Source: Allochromatium warmingii
GTDB taxonomy: Bacteria > Pseudomonadota > Gammaproteobacteria > Chromatiales > Chromatiaceae
Direction of reading: 5' to 3'
Assembly: GCF_900107145.1 (NCBI RefSeq)
Contig: NZ_FNOW01000022.1
Coordinates: 1 to 46,417 of the forward strand
Length of the DNA: 46,417 nt
Below, in pieces: positions 16,708 through 24,674 of the stretch; the stretch's first letter is position 1, and each line of letters begins with the position of its first letter. The notes under the pieces were generated by a model, which ran no database searches, was not told the DNA's origin, and was given only the letters and a program-made list of their open reading frames with translations. A program made the translations under genes and the position numbers.

Positions 16708-16765
16708 AGCGGCCAGCGATCAGCCGCCAGCTTCCGGCTCTATGTATGCAAGCGAAGCGGGTGAC
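16708..16765. repeat. AGCT-rich intergenic repeat
   Basis: GCGGCCAGCGATCAGCCGCC and following CAGCTTCCGGCTC belong to the same intergenic repeat family as 141-228 and 19762-19810. The copy lies between ctpA and the true start of darP. Confidence 0.55.
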
Positions 16766-16822
16766 GGCTGGAATGTTCTGTGTGAATTGAATCATCAGCC
16801 AATACAAATAACAGATATACCG

Positions 16823-17350
16823 ATGCACGACGATCCAGACGAATTAGAATATGCCGATCGCGATGAATTGCCATTCGGCCCGAGTAAAAGCCAAATCAAG
16901 CGCGATAAATTGGCGCTTCAGGTACTCGCCGAACGCATGGCATCCTTGCCGCGAGCGGAATTGGAGCGTTTAAATCTGAGTGAAGCGACTTGGGCAGCAC
17001 TGGATGAAACACCGCGTATTAAAGATGTACGGGCGCGTAAACGTCATTGGAAGCGGATTGCTAATTTGCTTGAGCGCGAAGATATGGCCGCTGCGCACGC
17101 TTTAATGAACGGCGCGGAAGAGCGTGAACGCGCTGCAACGGCGCATCATCATGCGCTTGAACGCTGGCGCGAGCGATTGATTAGCGAAGGCGATGCGGCA
17201 ATGACCGAATTGCTCGAACAATATCCGCAGATTGATCGCCAGCCATTACGCGCTCTGGTTCGTGCTGCGCAACGCGATGCCCAACATCATAAACCGGACG
17301 CGCCGCGCAAGTTATTTCGCTTTTTGCGTGAATCACTGAGCAGTGATTGA
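16823..17350 (+). CDS. darP: Ribosome-associated protein DarP (YjgA, DUF615)
   Basis: This 175-residue protein binds the large ribosomal subunit precursor and assists late 50S assembly. The ATG at 16823 (MHDDPDELEYADRDELPFGP) is preferred. The ORF reaches back to 16742, but those codons lie in intergenic repeat. Family features are PSKSQIKRDKLALQVLAERM, the basic RIKDVRARKRHWKRIANLL segment and the C-terminal RKLFRFLRE. It is highly charged with no membrane segment. Length matches the family. Confidence 0.93.
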   Translation: MHDDPDELEYADRDELPFGPSKSQIKRDKLALQVLAERMASLPRAELERLNLSEATWAALDETPRIKDVRARKRHWKRIANLLEREDMAAAHALMNGAEERERAATAHHHALERWRERLISEGDAAMTELLEQYPQIDRQPLRALVRAAQRDAQHHKPDAPRKLFRFLRESLSSD

Positions 17351-17932
17351 GCTAAGTTTTAAGCATCTAGTTTTAAGTATCTATAGGGTGTAAATGCACG
17401 TTTTTTAAAGCGTTCAGGGCGTGTTTCATGCTGGTTTTTAAGTGCCTGAATCGAGAACAGATCGCGCCACAAGATGACAGGTGCAAAATCTAGAATACCG
17501 CACGACACAACACGCGATTTCAGCGGCAAGCGGTTATAATTAGCACCGAGGCCGAATCCAGTCACGTCCAGCCCCGGCCGCGACCCTGTTTCCCGCCACA
17601 CATCCCGACCAACCCTCCCCCATTCATTGTTTACATCCTTGCCGCCGTGCCTGGAGCCGCTAACTGATCGCTGATTTTTGCTCAAACGTGTTGATAGATG
17701 CTCAGGATGAGCATTGCTTGAGACCGCTAACAGCGGTTTAACGACGAGCTGATAGAGGACATTGCAAGTGGCCAGACTTCGGTTTGGCGCTTTACCGCAA
17801 GGGGATGAAACCTCTGGAGAGCTTGATCGATTGAGGGAATCCGGCGCCACTGAGCGTCAAGGGCTTGAGTTGGGCGGTTCGCTGCGTCAACCAAGTGCAG
17901 ATAAATCCATTGAGCACGTTCGCTCAAGTTAA
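17351..17932 (+). other. Long upstream region of typA with hairpins and a repeat copy
   Basis: No recognised gene occupies this 582-base stretch. It contains a third copy of the motif found at the ends of the defence island (CGCGATTTCAGCGGCAA, 17513-17529). A TATAAT follows at 17535-17540 without a good -35. Two neighbouring hairpins are seen: ATGCTCA/TGAGCAT (about 17698-17714) and ACCGCT/AGCGGT (about 17723-17738). A small ORF (17768-17932) ends at the typA start. Long minus-strand ORFs here show no family resemblance. A structured 5' leader or small RNA is possible. Confidence 0.45.
17768..17932 (+). CDS. Candidate small protein directly before typA
   Basis: A 54-codon ORF begins at a GTG preceded by an AGAGG about nine bases upstream. 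Its TAA touches the typA ATG (TAAATG). The product is charged and Gly/Ser-rich (GDETSGELDRLRESG) without a motif I recognise. typA has no obvious ribosome binding site of its own at 17933, which would suit translational coupling to this ORF. If typA instead starts at the GTG at 17951, the argument weakens. It may equally be a chance ORF. Confidence 0.25.
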   Translation: MARLRFGALPQGDETSGELDRLRESGATERQGLELGGSLRQPSADKSIEHVRSS

Positions 17933-19762
17933 ATGGAGCAGTCCAGTCCTGTGATCGAGAATCTTCGTAACATCGCCATCATCGCCCACGTCGATCATGG
18001 CAAAACTACACTGGTGGACAAGCTGTTACAGCAGTCCGGCACGCTCGGCGACCGTTTTGGGCCGGTCGAACGGGTGATGGATTCCAACGCACTGGAGAAA
18101 GAACGCGGCATCACCATCCTGTCGAAAAATACCGCCATCCGCTGGAACAATTACCGCATCAACATCGTTGACACCCCCGGACATGCCGATTTTGGCGGCG
18201 AAGTCGAGCGCGTGCTGTCGATGGTCGATTCGGTGCTGCTCCTCGTTGATGCGCAAGAAGGGCCGATGCCCCAAACTCGCTTTGTGACCAGCAAAGCCTT
18301 TGCTCACGGTCTGCGGCCCATCGTCGTGATTAACAAGATCGACCGTCCGGGCGCACGCCCCGATTGGGTTATCGATCAGGTATTCGATCTGTTTGATCGC
18401 CTCGGCGCGAGCGATGAGCAGCTTGATTTCCCCATCGTCTACGCATCGGGGCTAAACGGCTACGCTGGACTGAGCGACGATGTGCGCGAGGGCGACATGA
18501 CGCCGCTGTTTGAAGCCATCGTCGAGCACTGCCCCGCGCCCGAAGTCGATCCCGAAGCGCCGTTCCAAATGCAGGTTTCGACGCTCGACTATAACGCCTA
18601 TGTTGGCGCGATTGCCGTCGGACGCATCCGTCACGGGCGCATCCGGCCTAATCAACAAATCATCGTCGTCAAGCCTGACGACACGCGCCATAAAGCCAAA
18701 ATCGGGCTGGTGTATGGCTATCTCGGTCTGGATCGCCATGAAGTGCCGGAGGCGACCGCTGGCGACATCGTGGCGCTGACCGGCATCGACGCGCCGGGCG
18801 TCTCGGATACGCTGTGTGATCCTGAGCATGTTCATGCGCTACCGACGCTCACTGTTGATGAACCAACCGTGACCATGACTTTTCAGGTCAACACCTCGCC
18901 CTTTGCTGGCAAAGATGGCAAATATCTCACCTCACGCCAACTAAAAGATCGGCTCGAACGCGAATTAATTCATAATGTCGCGCTGCGTGTTGAAGAAGGC
19001 AATGATCCCGAAAAATTTCGCGTCTCAGGACGGGGTGAATTGCATTTATCGATTTTGCTCGAAAACATGCGCCGCGAAGGATTTGAATTAGCCGTCTCAC
19101 GTCCCGAAGTGATTTTCCGTGAAATCGACGGTCAGATTTGTGAGCCATTTGAACAGCTCACAGTCGATGTCGATGAAAGCTCGCAAGGATCGATTATGCA
19201 GGCACTCGGCGAGCGACGTGGTGAATTAAAAGACATGGTGCCAGATGGTAAAGGCCGCGTGCGTTTAGATTATGAAATTCCCTCACGCGGTCTGATTGGA
19301 TTTCAAACGGAATTTATGTCGCTGACCTCGGGTACTGGACTAAAATATCACGTCTTTGAACGCTATCGTCCCGCGCATCAAGGCGGAATTGCCCCGCGCC
19401 GCAATGGAGCCATGATCTCAAACGCGACGGGTAAAGCACTCGGCTATGCGCTGTTTAATTTACAAGAGCGCGGCCGGATGATGGTTTCTCCAGGTGAAGA
19501 GGTGTATGAAGGGCAAGTGGTCGGCATTCATTCACGCGATAATGATTTGACGGTTAATCCGCTCAAAGCCAAGCAGTTGACGAATATTCGTGCCGCCGGT
19601 TCGGATGAAAATATTCTGCTTACGCCGCCGGTTAAATTCACGCTCGAACAGGCGCTTGAATTTATTGAAGATGATGAATTAGTCGAAATCACGCCCAGCG
19701 CAATTCGCGTGCGCAAGCGTCATTTGAAAGAGAGTGATCGCAAGCGGGCAAGTCGGCATTGA
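17933..19762 (+). CDS. typA: Translational GTPase TypA/BipA
   Basis: This 609-residue ribosome-binding GTPase of the EF-G/LepA class acts in 50S assembly and stress or low-temperature growth. The G1 motif is [10 protein letters not shown]3 is [12 protein letters not shown] and G4 is [17 protein letters not shown]-like domains III and V and the TypA-specific C-terminal domain ([19 protein letters not shown] region) follow. An alternative start is the GTG at 17951, which would give the commoner N-terminus [18 protein letters not shown]. Length matches the family. Confidence 0.97.
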   Translation: MEQSSPVIENLRNIAIIAHVDHGKTTLVDKLLQQSGTLGDRFGPVERVMDSNALEKERGITILSKNTAIRWNNYRINIVDTPGHADFGGEVERVLSMVDSVLLLVDAQEGPMPQTRFVTSKAFAHGLRPIVVINKIDRPGARPDWVIDQVFDLFDRLGASDEQLDFPIVYASGLNGYAGLSDDVREGDMTPLFEAIVEHCPAPEVDPEAPFQMQVSTLDYNAYVGAIAVGRIRHGRIRPNQQIIVVKPDDTRHKAKIGLVYGYLGLDRHEVPEATAGDIVALTGIDAPGVSDTLCDPEHVHALPTLTVDEPTVTMTFQVNTSPFAGKDGKYLTSRQLKDRLERELIHNVALRVEEGNDPEKFRVSGRGELHLSILLENMRREGFELAVSRPEVIFREIDGQICEPFEQLTVDVDESSQGSIMQALGERRGELKDMVPDGKGRVRLDYEIPSRGLIGFQTEFMSLTSGTGLKYHVFERYRPAHQGGIAPRRNGAMISNATGKALGYALFNLQERGRMMVSPGEEVYEGQVVGIHSRDNDLTVNPLKAKQLTNIRAAGSDENILLTPPVKFTLEQALEFIEDDELVEITPSAIRVRKRHLKESDRKRASRH

Positions 19763-19844
19763 GCGGTCAGCTATCCTATCAGCTTCCAGCCGCCAGCTTT
19801 TTTAGCGCACGTTAAATCTGGTGACGCGGCTTTAGCTGCGTCAC
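19762..19844. repeat. AGCT-rich intergenic repeat with hairpin
   Basis: CAGCTATCCTATCAGCTTCC (about 19768-19787) and CCGCCAGCTTTTTT are followed by a palindrome, GTGACGC (19821-19827) with GCGTCAC (19838-19844). The segment lies between the converging typA and membrane hydrolase genes, so it is a likely transcription end. It belongs to the family seen at 141-228 and elsewhere. Confidence 0.6.
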
Positions 19845-19872
19845 TAAGATGATCGTGCTGAGTATGAGTTGA

Positions 19873-20409
19873 TTATTTAACTGCGCGAGATGAATGACGC
19901 TGTATCGCCCATCGCTGCACGATCCAGCCTAGCGCCCCGACCCCGCCACTCAGCACACACCCCCAAAATAGCGCCGATAATGGGATCACCCCCAGCCAGC
20001 TATTTGCTGCTGACCAGGGTGCCAGCGGTTGCAGATCAGCGTGCATCAGGCTATCGAGTGCGACATGCGACAGCGTGCCGCTTAACGCGCCGAGCAGCAG
20101 TGGCGCGGGCGTCCAGCGTTCCGATTGCACCAGCCAATCGAGCCGATAATAGCGCAGTTCCTGATGCCAGCGACGCAACACTGGTCGTCCCAGCGGCGGG
20201 GTGATGACCGCGACCATCAATCCGATAACCAGCGCCGCCAGATAGGTATGCGTTATGCCGTGCAAGATCGGCGCATCGGTGAGCAGCCCCATCAGCGGTT
20301 CAAGATCCATCGCCACCTGCGCCAGCCCAAAAGCCAGCAAACTGAACCGTTCGCCCAATCCAGCTTTGAGCGCCATGCCTGGCCCGAGATGTAATGGTGT
20401 AAAGGGCAT
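19873..20409 (-). CDS. Membrane-bound metal-dependent hydrolase (YdjM/DUF4184-like)
   Basis: This integral membrane protein of about 178 residues starts from ATG 20409 (MPFTPLHLGPGMALK). The ORF extends ten codons further upstream without support. The N-terminal FTPLHLGPG and conserved His/Asp in ILHGITHTYLAAL and SHVALDSLMHADLQPLAPW match the family of predicted membrane-bound, metal-dependent hydrolases. About four hydrophobic helices are visible. Biochemical function is unknown. It is on its own and converges on typA. Confidence 0.7.
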   Translation of the reverse strand: MPFTPLHLGPGMALKAGLGERFSLLAFGLAQVAMDLEPLMGLLTDAPILHGITHTYLAALVIGLMVAVITPPLGRPVLRRWHQELRYYRLDWLVQSERWTPAPLLLGALSGTLSHVALDSLMHADLQPLAPWSAANSWLGVIPLSALFWGCVLSGGVGALGWIVQRWAIQRHSSRAVK

Positions 20410-20558
20410 ACAGCTTTGTTCCGCGTCGATGTGGATCACTTCAGTCTAGCTCACGGCATCGCCGTCAGGGGCCTGCTGTGGCTGATACGGATCGGCTCAC
20501 TGCGGCTGTCGGCGCTAGAATGCTGCTATTGCCCCGCGATTCCCGAAGCCAACAGCCC

Positions 20559-21884
20559 ATGCACACACCGCTGGCGCTTGTCGTCGATGATGAAGCCGAT
20601 ATTCTCGACCTCATCCGCATCACCCTCGGACGGATGCAGGTCGCCGCTGTGACCGCGCTCACGGTCGCTGAAGCCAAGCGCCAATTAGAGCGCCATCGTC
20701 CCGATCTCTGCCTGACTGATTTAAGCCTACCCGACGGTAGCGGACTGGAGCTGCTGCGTCATATCAGCACCCATTATCCTGAACTGCCGGTGGCGATGAT
20801 TACCGCGCATGGCAATATGGAATCGGCGGTGGCAGCGATGAAAGCCGGTGCCTTTGATTTTGTCGCCAAGCCGGTCGATCTCTCGGCATTGCGCACGCTG
20901 GTGGAATCGGCGTTGCGGCTGCGCGGACGTAGCGTGCCGAGTGATGCGCCGACTGGCGCAGAGTCACCGCTGCTCGGCGACTCAACGGCGATGCAGCAGA
21001 TTCGCGCCCTGATTATCAAGCTCGCCCGCACCCAAGCGCCGGTTTTTATCACCGGCGAAAGCGGCACCGGTAAAGAACTGGCGGCGCGACAGATTCACGC
21101 ACAAGGGCCACGCCGTGACGGCCCGTTCGTGCCGGTCAACTGTGGTGCGATCCCGCATGATCTGGTCGAAAGTGAACTCTTTGGCCACAAAAAAGGCAGT
21201 TTTAGCGGCGCGGTCGCCGATAAAGACGGCTTATTTCAAGCGGCTTGCGGCGGGACACTGTTTCTCGATGAATTGGCCGATTTGCCATTGTCGGCACAGG
21301 TCAAGCTGTTGCGAGCGATTCAGGAAAAATGCGTGCGACCCGTCGGCGCGGCGCGTGAGGTGGCGGTCGATGTGCGACTGATTAGCGCCAGTCACCGCGA
21401 TTTAGCGCAAGAAGTCACCAACGGGCGTTTTCGTCAGGATTTGTTTTATCGCATCAATGTGATCGAGCTGCGCTTGCCGGCCCTGCGCGAACGTCCCGAA
21501 GATATCAGCCTGTTAGCGCAACACATTTTGCAACGGCTCGCGGCTGATAGCGACCGTGCGCCCTTGCCGCTGTCGGATACGGCGCTCATGGCGCTGCGCT
21601 GCTATCCCTTCCCCGGCAATGTGCGTGAACTGGAAAATATCCTTGAACGCGCCACCGCGCTCTGTGAACAGTCGTGCATTGCGGTCGAAGACCTCTACTT
21701 GCCTAGCCAACCGCTCGGCGTCACTGGGATGGGCGCAACTGGGCCGCGCACGCTGGTCGATCCAGCGCGTTGGAATCGCCCAGCCGCCGCACAAGCACTC
21801 GGCATCAGTGTGCTCAGTTTGAATACGCGCTTAGTCAAGCTCGGTCTCGTACCCGCATCGAACACGCCACCTGCTACGCGCTAA
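20559..21884 (+). CDS. Sigma-54-dependent response regulator (PilR/NtrC-like)
   Basis: This 441-residue two-component regulator starts from ATG 20559 (MHTPLALVVDDEADILDLIR). An in-frame GTG at 20478 would add 27 residues. The receiver domain has its phospho-acceptor Asp in LCLTDLSLPDGSG. The AAA+ domain carries Walker A GESGTGKE, the sigma-54 contact loop as GSFSGA (usually GAFTGA), and Walker B GTLFLDELADLP. A Fis-type helix-turn-helix closes it (NRPAAAQALGISVLSLNTRL). The AAA+ region most resembles PilR, the activator of type IV pilin genes, but no sensor kinase PilS lies beside it. Confidence 0.85.
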   Translation: MHTPLALVVDDEADILDLIRITLGRMQVAAVTALTVAEAKRQLERHRPDLCLTDLSLPDGSGLELLRHISTHYPELPVAMITAHGNMESAVAAMKAGAFDFVAKPVDLSALRTLVESALRLRGRSVPSDAPTGAESPLLGDSTAMQQIRALIIKLARTQAPVFITGESGTGKELAARQIHAQGPRRDGPFVPVNCGAIPHDLVESELFGHKKGSFSGAVADKDGLFQAACGGTLFLDELADLPLSAQVKLLRAIQEKCVRPVGAAREVAVDVRLISASHRDLAQEVTNGRFRQDLFYRINVIELRLPALRERPEDISLLAQHILQRLAADSDRAPLPLSDTALMALRCYPFPGNVRELENILERATALCEQSCIAVEDLYLPSQPLGVTGMGATGPRTLVDPARWNRPAAAQALGISVLSLNTRLVKLGLVPASNTPPATR

Positions 21885-21971
21885 AGTCTCGATCAGATCT
21901 CGATACTGTTCTGCATTTGGCGCGGCAGTCGGTATCATTGACCGCCTATCGCGTGAATTAGGAAGGCATTT

Positions 21972-22487
21972 GTGCAGGCATTGATCCAGTTTTTTATTGA
22001 ATTATGTTTACTGCGGCGTCCCCCGCAAGATGTTCCCGCATCGTTGACACTGTTGGGCTTGGTGTTGATCGCTGATTTGGTGGTCGGCGTGTTGGTGGGG
22101 GTCACGGCTGGACTGTCTTGGCTGACGAGCCTGCTGCAAGGGAGTGCCGAACTGCTGCTGATGCTGCTGGCGCTGGGTGTGGCGCTGGCGCAACTCAAAC
22201 GCCGTTCGCGGTTTGTGCAAGCAGCGACGGCGCTGCTCGGCAGTGGGGCGGTGCTGGGGCTGGTGGCGATTCCGCCCTTGAGCCTGAATCCAACCGGCAC
22301 CCAAGATAGCAATTTAGCTGCGCTGGGCGCGTTCTTGCTGCTGGGCTTGGTGATCTGGGGGATTGTGGTCACTGGGCATATTCTGCGGCACACCTTCTCG
22401 ATCACCCTGAGCCAGGGCGCGGCGATTGCGGTGGCATTTCAAATTGTGACCGTGACGCTGATTACCAGCTTATTTAGTCAGTTATAG
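21972..22487 (+). CDS. Unknown integral membrane protein
   Basis: I do not recognise this 171-residue protein. It starts from a GTG at 21972. Hydrophobic segments lie at about 27-48, 57-75, 82-101, 115-137 and 148-168, so it is probably a five-helix inner-membrane protein. An RRPPQD stretch near residue 15 could mark a cytoplasmic N-terminus. It sits 30 bases before mpl and may be co-transcribed with mpl and ubiX. It carries no catalytic motif that I can see. Confidence 0.7.
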   Translation: MQALIQFFIELCLLRRPPQDVPASLTLLGLVLIADLVVGVLVGVTAGLSWLTSLLQGSAELLLMLLALGVALAQLKRRSRFVQAATALLGSGAVLGLVAIPPLSLNPTGTQDSNLAALGAFLLLGLVIWGIVVTGHILRHTFSITLSQGAAIAVAFQIVTVTLITSLFSQL

Positions 22488-22517
22488 CGTGCGCAGCGGC
22501 TGTTCGGAATTTTGTTC

Positions 22518-23885
22518 ATGCATTTACATATTCTTGGAATTTGCGGCACCTTCATGGGTGGTATTGCGCTGCTGGCGCGGGCGCTGGGGCATCAGGTCAC
22601 GGGATCGGATGCGCAGGTTTATCCGCCGATGAGCACGCAACTACACGCCGCTGGCATCACGCTGCTGGAAGGCTATGACGCGGCGCATCTCGATCCGCCA
22701 CCGGATGTGGTGGTGGTCGGCAATGCGATGAAGCGCGGCATTCCAGCGGTCGAAGCCATGCTGGATCAGGGATTGCGTTATGTCTCCGGCCCCGAATGGC
22801 TACGCGAACATCTGCTCCGCGACCGCTGGGTATTAGCGGTGTCGGGCACGCACGGCAAAACGACAACCGCGAGTCTGTTGGCGTGGGTGCTCGATGATGC
22901 CGGGCTGGATCCCGGATTTTTGATCGGCGGGGTGCCGCAGAATTTTGGGGTCTCGGCGCGACTGGGTTCTGCGCCGTTTTTTGTTGTTGAAGCGGATGAA
23001 TACGACACGGCGTTTTTTGATAAACGCTCCAAATTCGTTCATTACGGCCCGCGCACGCTGATTATCAATAATCTGGAATTCGATCATGCCGACATCTTTG
23101 ACGATCTTGGGCAGATTCAGCGGCAATTTCATCATTTAATCCGCACCGTTCCCAGCAGCGGTTTGATCGTGCAGCCGACAGCGGTGCCAGCAGTCGATGC
23201 GGTAATTGATCTCGGCTGTTGGACGCCGCGTGAAACTTTCGGAGCGGCAGGCGATTGGCAGGCAGAATTGCTCGCGGCTGATGGTTCGGCGTTTCGCGTG
23301 TGGTTGCGCGGCGTTGCGGTCGGGGTGGTGGAATGGGAGCAGAGCGGTCTGCACAATGTTCACAATGCGCTCGCGGTGTTAGCGGCGGCGCGTCATGCTG
23401 GGGTGCCGGTTGCTACCGCAATGGCGGCACTGGGGCGCTTTCAAGGCGTCAAGCGGCGGCTGGAAGTGCGCGGCGAGGTGGCGAGAATCCGCGTGTTTGA
23501 TGATTTTGCGCATCATCCGACCGCGATTGCGACCACGCTCGATGGTTTGCGGCGGCGCGTCGGGGATGGGGTGCGGATTGTCGCGGTGCTGGAGCCACGC
23601 TCGAACACGATGCGTCTAGGTACGCATAATGCGGATTTGGCCACATCGTTGACAACCGCTGATCGGGTGTATCTCTACACGCCGCCGGATTTGGGCTGGA
23701 ATGCGGCAGCAGTGCTCGGTGAGCTGGGCGCACGATTGGCGGTGCATCCGGCGATTGAGCCGCTGGTTGCACAGATCGTCGCAGACAGTCAGCCGGGCGA
23801 TCAAATCTTGGTGATGAGTAACGGCGGATTCGGCGGCATTCATCAGCGGCTATTAGAGGCGTTGCGTGTCCGCGTCGGGGGCTGA
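22518..23885 (+). CDS. mpl: UDP-MurNAc:L-Ala-gamma-D-Glu-meso-Dap ligase
   Basis: This 455-residue cytoplasmic peptidoglycan-recycling ligase joins recovered murein tripeptide to UDP-N-acetylmuramate using ATP. The ATG at 22518 (MHLHILGICGTFMGG) fits family starts better than the TTG at 22512. Mur-ligase features are the N-terminal GICGTFMGG, the ATP-binding VSGTHGKTTTASL (about residue 112), FVVEADEYDTAF, the central HNVHNALA segment and the FDDFAHHPTAI motif. Length and order fit Mpl rather than MurC. It overlaps ubiX by 20 bases. Confidence 0.96.
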   Translation: MHLHILGICGTFMGGIALLARALGHQVTGSDAQVYPPMSTQLHAAGITLLEGYDAAHLDPPPDVVVVGNAMKRGIPAVEAMLDQGLRYVSGPEWLREHLLRDRWVLAVSGTHGKTTTASLLAWVLDDAGLDPGFLIGGVPQNFGVSARLGSAPFFVVEADEYDTAFFDKRSKFVHYGPRTLIINNLEFDHADIFDDLGQIQRQFHHLIRTVPSSGLIVQPTAVPAVDAVIDLGCWTPRETFGAAGDWQAELLAADGSAFRVWLRGVAVGVVEWEQSGLHNVHNALAVLAAARHAGVPVATAMAALGRFQGVKRRLEVRGEVARIRVFDDFAHHPTAIATTLDGLRRRVGDGVRIVAVLEPRSNTMRLGTHNADLATSLTTADRVYLYTPPDLGWNAAAVLGELGARLAVHPAIEPLVAQIVADSQPGDQILVMSNGGFGGIHQRLLEALRVRVGG

Positions 23886-24549
23886 GGTGGCAGTCGATGC
23901 GCCGCATTCGGCTGAGGATTGGCCGCGCACTATCACCTTAGCATTGACGGGCGCATCGGGTGCGCACTATGGCTTGCGGCTGCTGGAGTGCTTGATTCGC
24001 GCTGAGGTGCGGGTCTATCTGCTGATTTCGCAGGCCGCGCAAATCGTCATCAAAATGGAAACCGGCCTAGAGTTACCCGCCCGCCCACACGAAGCGGAAG
24101 CGGTGCTCAGTGCGCGATTTAACGCCAAAGCTGGGCAACTGCGCATCTTCGGGCGACAGGAATGGACGGCACCGGTGGCCAGCGGCAGTCATCCGGCGGC
24201 GGCGATGGTGATTTGTCCCTGTACTGCTGGGACGTTGGGCCGCTTGGCCGCTGGGCTGTCGAGTTGTCTGATTGAGCGGGCGGCGGATGTCATGCTGAAA
24301 GAGCGTCGCCCGCTGATTCTCGTCGTGCGCGAAACGCCGCTTTCGACCATTCATCTGGACAATATGCTGCGGCTGGCGCAGGCCGGGGCGACCATCATGC
24401 CGGCGAGTCCGGGGTTTTATCACAACCCGCGTCAGATTGATGAAGTCATTGATTTTATGGTGGCGCGGGTGCTCGATCATCTTGGTGTGGCGCATACATT
24501 GCTGAAGCGGTGGGGGGAAGGTGGGAGCGGCCAGCCGCCAGCAGTGTAA
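23866..24549 (+). CDS. ubiX: Flavin prenyltransferase UbiX
   Basis: This 227-residue enzyme attaches a dimethylallyl group to FMN, making the prenylated flavin cofactor required by the decarboxylase UbiD in ubiquinone synthesis. Family motifs are LALTGASGAHYGLRLLE (FMN binding), MVICPCTAGTLGRLAAG, RPLILVVRETPLSTIHLDNM and the C-terminal FYHNPRQIDEVIDFMVARVLD. The GTG start at 23866 lies inside the end of mpl, implying coupled translation. About 20 residues precede the usual N-terminus. ubiD is not in the window. The last codons overlap an AGCT-rich repeat. Confidence 0.95.
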   Translation: MSASGAEVAVDAPHSAEDWPRTITLALTGASGAHYGLRLLECLIRAEVRVYLLISQAAQIVIKMETGLELPARPHEAEAVLSARFNAKAGQLRIFGRQEWTAPVASGSHPAAAMVICPCTAGTLGRLAAGLSSCLIERAADVMLKERRPLILVVRETPLSTIHLDNMLRLAQAGATIMPASPGFYHNPRQIDEVIDFMVARVLDHLGVAHTLLKRWGEGGSGQPPAV

Positions 24550-24674
24550 GCATCCGTAGTTTTACCTATTTTTTGCACGCGATTGTCGCGCTTTTTGTTT
24601 AAGCTGTTCATCCCATCTTAGTGCGTTGGGCGCTTCGCGCTTGACTCAACCGCCGCTGACTGAGCATCCCAATC
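24550..24674 (+). terminator. Possible terminator between ubiX and the RND gene
   Basis: CGCGA (24578-24582) and TCGCG (24586-24590) form a short stem followed by CTTTTTG. The stem is only five base pairs, so termination may be weak. The rest of this 125-base gap should hold the promoter of the RND pump, which I could not locate. Confidence 0.4.

Noticed and set aside
17359-17850. Minus-strand 163-codon ORF before typA
   Set aside because: Composition looks random, with no domain or good start; it covers the hairpin-containing leader.
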